A stretch of DNA of 5,997 nt from the NCBI GenBank assembly GCA_947627785.1, contig CANQXC010000118.1, forward strand, positions 1-5,997. Direction: 5' to 3'. Positions 1-3,897 of this stretch are shown here, piece by piece. The stretch is from an uncultured Clostridia bacterium. GTDB lineage: Bacteria; Bacillota; Clostridia; TANB77; CAG-508. Under the pieces are notes generated by a model, which was not told where the DNA came from, made no database searches, and was given only the letters and a program-made list of their open reading frames with translations. Every line of letters starts with the position of its first letter. Within the stretch, counting starts at the first letter, position 1. The position numbers and the translations under genes are program-made.

Positions 1-608
1 CCTGCAAATACTATTTTTACATTATCATTAACTATTGTAGTTACTATTCTTAATGTGTTTGTGCTATTTGGACTTAAAGCACCCCAAGTTTCATCTTGAA
101 TTATTAATTCATCTAAAAAGTTGTTTTCTTCTTTTAACTTTTGATAAAACTCTTTTCTTGATTCTATCTCATCTCTATTTATTTTTTTTACATTAGAACC
201 ACCTAAACCTTTTAAAGGTTTTTGAACAAACTCTTTATGTTTGTTTATGAATTCTTCAAATTTTTCATAGCTATCGTCTGGTGAAAGAAAATCTCTCTTA
301 GTAAATTTAGCATAATTTTTATTAAAGTTTACTTTGTTTGATATAAAATCTGCATATTCTACACTTGCTAATGTCTTGTATGCTTTTGCCATATATCCAA
401 TTGTTACATATGTTTTTCTTTCCTTAAAACTTTTTTCATAAAACCTATAATTTAAATAATCCTGTAAGCCTGAACCAAATAATAAAGTACACATTGCAGT
501 ATCTATAAACATAAGATTTGGAGATTTCCCATTTATTTTTGAAATTTCTTTTAATTTTTCATAAAAGCCTTTATAATTTCCTACTAATGCAAAATTTAAT
601 AAACCCAT
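1..608 (-). CDS. ATP-grasp protein, sugar-transfer-associated type (N-terminal 202 residues; C-terminus beyond window)
   Basis: Read in frame from the ATG at 608-606 to the left edge, 202 codons have no stop, so the 3' end is missing. ATP-grasp signatures are visible: a Lys followed by a glycine-rich loop, QKPLKGLGGSNV (about residues 129-140), then the hinge LDELIIQDE (165-173) and the segment SPNSTNTLRIVTTIV (179-193), which resembles the start of the C-terminal ATP-grasp subdomain in the sugar-transfer associated ATP-grasp family (Pfam ATPgrasp_ST). The first 120 residues are a less conserved N-terminal part; no signal peptide or membrane segment is seen, so it is probably cytoplasmic. ATP-grasp enzymes usually activate a carboxylate as acyl-phosphate and join it to an amine or thiol; the substrate here is unknown. 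It starts 22 bases after the gatD-like stop with an AGAAAGGA site 7 bases before the ATG, so it is probably co-transcribed with the MurT/GatD-like pair and may act on the same pathway (inference). Family assignment is from motif memory and was not searched. Confidence 0.75.
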   Translation of the reverse strand, partial: MGLLNFALVGNYKGFYEKLKEISKINGKSPNLMFIDTAMCTLLFGSGLQDYLNYRFYEKSFKERKTYVTIGYMAKAYKTLASVEYADFISNKVNFNKNYAKFTKRDFLSPDDSYEKFEEFINKHKEFVQKPLKGLGGSNVKKINRDEIESRKEFYQKLKEENNFLDELIIQDETWGALSPNSTNTLRIVTTIVNDNVKIVFA

Positions 609-615
609 TTTCCAT

Positions 616-623
616 TCCTTTCT
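616..623 (-). promoter_or_regulatory. Ribosome binding site of the ATP-grasp gene
   Basis: AGAAAGGA on the minus strand, 7 bases before the ATG at 608. It matches the 5' part of the ideal anti-16S-tail complement AGAAAGGAGG. An ATG directly follows as AGGAATG (615-613) but is in another frame, which leaves 608 as the start of the long frame. Confidence 0.7.
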
Positions 624-630
624 TAAACTT

Positions 631-1339
631 TCATTTTACTTCATTTCTTCTGTTTTCTAGTTCTTGTAATACTAACTCATACCCTTTTTTCTCATCTTCA
701 TATTCTATTTCCTTATACTCAAATTCTGGATTTTTTTGTTTACAGATTTCTTCTACTAATATTTTTAAAAGTTCTGGATTTCTTACTAATATTGGACCTA
801 TAATATGTGTACCATATACGTTTTTATATTTTATACCTTCGTTTTCTTCATTTAATCCCCATTCTACTTTAAATAATGGTTCTTCAATATTTTTTATTAC
901 ACTCATTGTATTTATGAAGCCTACTACTTTATTTTCTAAATATTTGCTTGTACAAATTACATCTTCTGTTATTCTTTTTTCTTGATGATTTGTTTCAAAA
1001 TTTAAAAGTCCTAATGCATTTTCTTCATCAATTTTTTCTCCTAATATTTCAAAACTATTGCCAGTTAATAAAGTAACTTTTCCGTTCATTTATTGAATTT
1101 AGAAAATCATCTTTTTTACTCATTATATCTTGCAAAATAACTTTCTGATTTTTTTCTGTTCCACAGCCCATATAAATAAAATCATAATCATTAAAATTTA
1201 TTTCATCACCAATTGTTTTTTTATCTACAATAACATCAAAACCTTGGTCTTTTATATGCTGTTCTATTATTTTTACATTACCATATTCTCCATATAAATT
1301 CATTATATCATGATATAAATGCAATATTTTAATTTCCAT
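631..1339 (-). pseudogene. gatD: GatD-like class I glutamine amidotransferase subunit, split by a +1 frameshift and lacking the catalytic Cys and His
   Basis: Two overlapping frames together match one GatD. The first, from ATG 1339 to TAG 1057-1055, begins MEIKILHLYHDIMNLYGEYGN and holds FIYMGCGTEKNQ, the GatD N-terminal half. The second, open from 1089 to TGA 633-631, holds VTLLTGNSFEILG, YGTHIIGPIL and a charged C-terminus. Removing one A from the A4 run (plus-strand T4 at 1078-1081) joins them into about 235 residues, close to the roughly 243 of Staphylococcus aureus GatD. In that enzyme the order is CGGYQFLG and GTYLHGPIL; here these are GNSFEILG and GTHIIGPIL, so the nucleophilic Cys is Gly and the catalytic His is Ile. 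The GFENHxGRT stretch is GFINTMSVI. No reading frame across the site gives the Cys. GatD normally supplies ammonia from glutamine to MurT; this protein probably cannot. It lies 16 bases behind the murT-like gene, in the usual murT-gatD order. I chose ATG 1339 over 1351 because the latter touches the Shine-Dalgarno. Whether the frameshift is real, programmed or an assembly error cannot be told; the symbol names the family only. Confidence 0.75.
1055..1092 (-). other. Frameshift site inside the gatD-like gene
   Basis: The upstream frame is closed by TAG at 1057-1055 and the downstream frame by TAA at 1092-1090, so any switch must fall in this interval. The sequence GAACGGAAAAGTTAC contains an A4 run at 1081-1078; loss of one A gives the continuous reading INERKVTLLTGNS. 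No Shine-Dalgarno precedes the ATG at 1089, which immediately follows the TAA, so independent initiation there looks poor. I see no classic slippery heptamer or strong hairpin downstream, which argues against a programmed event, but a +1 shift would not need one. Confidence 0.7.
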
Positions 1340-1351
1340 ATTACAAATCAT

Positions 1352-1358
1352 TCCTTTA
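1352..1358 (-). promoter_or_regulatory. Ribosome binding site of the gatD-like gene, overlapping the murT stop
   Basis: TAAAGGA on the minus strand includes the murT-like stop TAA (1358-1356). It abuts the ATG at 1351 with no spacer and lies 12 bases before the ATG at 1339, so 1339 is the more likely start. The arrangement suggests translational coupling to the murT-like gene. Confidence 0.65.
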
Positions 1359-2678
1359 CTTACTTTCTATTCTATCCATAAACTTCATTCTATCTGAAAA
1401 ACATGTAACTACATATATATCTTCTTTTTCTATCTCTTTCACTCTTTTCATCATTTCATCTAAATTTTCTTCTGCAATTATTTTTTCTTTATCAATTTCT
1501 GCATATTTCATTCTTATTGATAAATCGTGAACATATTTCCCTGCTATTATTATATGTTTTACACATTCTGCTTTTAAAAGTTCAAAATCTATATCCCATA
1601 TCCATGAAGTTTCGCTTGTAAAGTATTTTCTACTAACTGCATCAACTATTACAACTACTGTGCATGGCTTATTTTCTCTAACTATGTATTGTAAAGATTG
1701 ATTATATGATATTGAATTTTCATGTTTTGATGTTAATAACATTCCTTTATTTTCATTTATTTTAAATGTTTGTACTCTATCATTTTTTATTATATATTCA
1801 TTTAGAGTATTTATTATTTTTTCATCTTCTACTCCAATAAGTTTAGCAACTGCATATGTTGCAAGGATATTGTATGCGTTATATACACTCCTTAAATTCA
1901 TTTGCATTTCGTATTTGTTATTTATTTTTATTTTACCTGTTTCTAGGTTTATATCTGTAATAGCATAATCTGGGTCTTTTCTACTATGACCACATTCATT
2001 ACATTTATATTTGCCAACATGTCCAAAATGATAATATTCATATTCTAATTTATTTTTACAGTTAGGACAATATTCTCCATCATTATATGCTGATGTATTT
2101 TTAGTGGTATCTAGTTCATTTTTATTTATTCCTATATATGTTACATTTTCTCTATTGTAGCCATATAGTGATGATAATGGCTCATCTGTATTTAATATTA
2201 AGTGCATATCATCTGTCATTGCTTCTTTCATTATCTCATATATTAGTTCTGGATGACCATTTCTTGTCATCTGGTCTCTATATAAGTTTGTTACAACTAA
2301 ATATTTAGGTTTTATGTATTTTGTAGTGTATCTTAAATATCTTTCATCACTTTCTATTACTAAAACATCTTTTTTTACTTTTCCCATTAGATTGCATGAA
2401 TTTAAAATCATTGTTGTAACACCTTCTATTTGATTAGAGCCTTCCGTGTTACAGCCAACTTTATATCCATTTTCTTTTAAAACATTATAAATCATTTCTG
2501 TTGTTGATGTTTTTCCATTACTCCCTGTTACCATTATTATATTCTCTGGTAATTTTATTTTAGAAAGTATATTTTTATCTAGTTTTAATGCAACTTTTCC
2601 AGGTAAGCTACTACCTTTATGCATAAACTTTCCAATAAAATATATAATTTTATTAATTAAAATAATTAATATTTTCAT
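1356..2678 (-). CDS. murT: MurT-like Mur ligase with Cys4 zinc ribbon, divergent active-site loops
   Basis: The 440-residue length, the N-terminus ending in SLPGKVALKLD (24-34), P-loop TGSNGKTSTT (51-60), TNLYRDQMTR (130-139), ILNTDEP (161-167) and zinc ribbon CPNC/CNEC (Cys 204, 207, 226, 229) identify the MurT branch of Mur ligases: a central ATPase domain plus the C-terminal MurT domain that contacts GatD. Canonical MurT activates the alpha-carboxylate of D-Glu in lipid II with ATP and receives ammonia from GatD, at the inner membrane face. The short hydrophobic N-terminus (residues 3-15) also fits membrane proximity. Several usually strict motifs are changed: the EVDEA-like motif reads IESDERYL (108-115), the KNPAG-like loop reads SKHENSISYN (317-326), and the stretch before SWIWD (358-362) reads VDAVSRKYFTSET instead of an NDxxADGxD-like sequence. 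SWIWDIDFE itself is kept. The start is supported by an AGAAAGGA site and by the alignment of the N-terminus. It lies 38 bases after ychF and 16 bases before the gatD-like gene. The fold assignment is firm; lipid II amidation as its job is doubtful because of the altered loops and the defective partner. Confidence 0.85.
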   Translation of the reverse strand: MKILIILINKIIYFIGKFMHKGSSLPGKVALKLDKNILSKIKLPENIIMVTGSNGKTSTTEMIYNVLKENGYKVGCNTEGSNQIEGVTTMILNSCNLMGKVKKDVLVIESDERYLRYTTKYIKPKYLVVTNLYRDQMTRNGHPELIYEIMKEAMTDDMHLILNTDEPLSSLYGYNRENVTYIGINKNELDTTKNTSAYNDGEYCPNCKNKLEYEYYHFGHVGKYKCNECGHSRKDPDYAITDINLETGKIKINNKYEMQMNLRSVYNAYNILATYAVAKLIGVEDEKIINTLNEYIIKNDRVQTFKINENKGMLLTSKHENSISYNQSLQYIVRENKPCTVVVIVDAVSRKYFTSETSWIWDIDFELLKAECVKHIIIAGKYVHDLSIRMKYAEIDKEKIIAEENLDEMMKRVKEIEKEDIYVVTCFSDRMKFMDRIESK

Positions 2679-2689
2679 ATTTTACACAT

Positions 2690-2697
2690 TCCTTTCT
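2690..2697 (-). promoter_or_regulatory. Ribosome binding site of the murT-like gene
   Basis: AGAAAGGA on the minus strand, 11 bases before ATG 2678. A minimal out-of-frame reading ATG TGT AAA ATA TGA begins right after the site and its TGA overlaps the murT ATG as ATGA. The long spacing is partly explained by pairing with the extreme 3' part of the 16S tail. Confidence 0.65.
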
Positions 2698-2716
2698 CGG
2701 GAATAAATTTTATTTA

Positions 2717-3808
2717 CTAAACATTAAACTTGAACAATACAATGTCTCCATCTTGCATAATATACTCTTTTCCTTCTGAGCGTACTAGTCCTTTTTCTCT
2801 TGCTGCTACCATTGAACCTTCTCTTATTAAATCATCATAAGAAACAATTTCTGCTTTTATAAATCCTCTTTGTATATCTGAATGGATTTTTCCTGCTGCT
2901 TCTGGTGCTTTTGTTCCTTTTTTTATTGTCCATGCTCTTACTTCTGGTTCACCTGCTGTTAAAAATGACATTAAACCTAATAAATCATAACTTTCTCTTA
3001 TTACTGTATCTAATCCTGATTCTTTTAAACCTAATGCTTCTAGCATTTCTTTTTTATCGCTATCTTCTAGCCCTGATAATTCCTCTTCTATTTTTGCACA
3101 TAATGGTATACATTTTGTATGTTCCTGTTTTGCAAGTTCTTTAACTTTATTTACATTTTCATCATTTTCTATATTTCCAAGCTGATTATCTTCTACATTT
3201 GCTATATATATTATTGGTTTTGATGTAAGAAGGAATAAATCTTTTACAGTTTCTTGTTCCTCTTCTGTTAAGCTTACATTTCTAGCTGGTTTTCCTTGTT
3301 CTAATAAAGTTTTTATTTTATTTAAGGCATCTATTTCTACTTGATATTTTTTATCTGCCTTTAACATTTTTGTTGCTTTATCTATTCTTTTATCTACTGT
3401 TTCCATATCTGCAAATATAAGTTCTAAATTTATTGTTTCTATATCTCTTAATGGATCAATATTTCCATCCACATGAACTATATTGCTATCTTCAAAACAT
3501 CTTACAACTTCACAGATTGCATTTACTTCTCTTATATGTGATAAAAATTTGTTTCCTAACCCCTCTCCTTTACTTGCACCTTTTACTAATCCAGCAATAT
3601 CAACAAATTCAATTACTGCGTGTGTTGTTTTTTGAGGGTTATACATTTTGGTTAGTTCATCTAATCTTTCATCTGGTACTGCTACCATTCCAACATTTGG
3701 TTCTATTGTACAGAAAGGATAATTTGCACATTCTGCCCCTGCTTTTGTAATACTATTAAACATTGTACTTTTCCCTACATTTGGTAAGCCTACTATTCCT
3801 ATTTTCAT
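2717..3808 (-). CDS. ychF: Redox/ribosome-associated P-loop ATPase YchF (OLA1 family)
   Basis: The complete protein has 363 residues, the same as E. coli YchF. The N-terminal G domain shows the P-loop GLPNVGKST (7-15), the effector-region NYPFCTIEPNVG (29-40), and the G3 motif DIAGLVKGASKGEGLGNKFL starting at Asp70. A helical hairpin insertion occupies roughly 125-190. The G4 position reads NVED (204-207) where YchF/OLA1 proteins usually have NxxE, the change from NKxD that makes the family prefer ATP to GTP; Asp for Glu is a mild departure. The TGS domain covers about 278-361. YchF is a cytosolic ATPase that binds ribosomes and is implicated in translation quality and in down-regulating oxidative stress defence. 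The start is fixed by the glycine-rich beginning MKIGIVGLPN and a strong AGGGAGGA site. It has its own promoter after polC and is followed at 38 bases by the murT-like gene, so it probably heads that operon; a functional link to the cell wall-type genes is not implied by this alone. Confidence 0.98.
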   Translation of the reverse strand: MKIGIVGLPNVGKSTMFNSITKAGAECANYPFCTIEPNVGMVAVPDERLDELTKMYNPQKTTHAVIEFVDIAGLVKGASKGEGLGNKFLSHIREVNAICEVVRCFEDSNIVHVDGNIDPLRDIETINLELIFADMETVDKRIDKATKMLKADKKYQVEIDALNKIKTLLEQGKPARNVSLTEEEQETVKDLFLLTSKPIIYIANVEDNQLGNIENDENVNKVKELAKQEHTKCIPLCAKIEEELSGLEDSDKKEMLEALGLKESGLDTVIRESYDLLGLMSFLTAGEPEVRAWTIKKGTKAPEAAGKIHSDIQRGFIKAEIVSYDDLIREGSMVAAREKGLVRSEGKEYIMQDGDIVLFKFNV

Positions 3809-3819
3809 TGTTATAACAT

Positions 3820-3827
3820 TCCTCCCT
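3820..3827 (-). promoter_or_regulatory. Ribosome binding site of ychF
   Basis: AGGGAGGA on the minus strand, 11 bases before ATG 3808, the strongest Shine-Dalgarno in the window. The ATG directly after it gives only ATG TTA TAA and so cannot be the gene start. Confidence 0.8.
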
Positions 3828-3840
3828 AAGAACTTTTTTG

Positions 3841-3860
3841 ATTACACTGACCAGTATTAT
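3841..3860. repeat. Imperfect inverted repeat over the -10/start region of the ychF promoter
   Basis: Plus-strand ATTACACTG, AC, CAGTATTAT: two 9-base arms around a 2-base centre, with 7 of 9 positions paired and a perfect ACTG/CAGT core. It covers most of the -10 box and the predicted start, where a repressor would sit. It matches no operator I know, and chance is a fair explanation for so short a dyad in this base composition. Confidence 0.3.
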
Positions 3861-3884
3861 ATACTATTTTTAGGTTTAATTCAA
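3856..3884 (-). promoter_or_regulatory. Sigma-A-type promoter for ychF and the downstream genes
   Basis: On the minus strand TTGAAT (3884-3879), a 17-base spacer and TATAAT (3861-3856). The -10 is a perfect consensus and the -35 matches TTGACA at four of six positions. The predicted start is near 3849, giving a leader of about 40 bases that holds the ychF ribosome binding site. It lies just after the polC stop. No hairpin-plus-U-tract terminator is seen between, so read-through from polC is also possible. Confidence 0.65.
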
Positions 3885-3897
3885 TATCTACATGCAC

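Noticed and set aside
518..985. Plus-strand open frame of 155 codons, rich in Phe, Ser and Leu
   Set aside because: It lies antisense to the ATP-grasp and gatD-like genes, has low-complexity composition typical of the complement of Lys/Glu-rich A+T-rich coding sequence, and has no ribosome binding site or family motif.
631..1089. The 152-codon frame as an independent small protein
   Set aside because: Its ATG directly follows an in-frame TAA with no Shine-Dalgarno, and its sequence is the C-terminal two thirds of GatD rather than a self-contained domain.
1055..1092. The missing Cys being an artefact of the frameshift
   Set aside because: All three minus-strand frames were read across the nucleophile region; none encodes CGG-type residues, and GNSFEILG is in the same frame as the rest of the GatD C-terminal part.
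1340..1351. ATG 1351 as the start of the gatD-like gene
   Set aside because: It directly abuts the AAAGGA ribosome binding site with no spacer. ATG 1339 has a 12-base spacer and matches where GatD proteins begin.
2701..2716. Terminator-like dyad between ychF and the murT-like gene
   Set aside because: AATAAA/TTTATT is A+T only with practically no loop and no G-C pairs or following U tract, so it is unlikely to terminate transcription.
2905..3750. Plus-strand Leu-rich frames opposite ychF
   Set aside because: These are shadows of the ychF coding strand. The Leu/Phe/Tyr-rich translation mirrors its codons and ychF fully explains the region.
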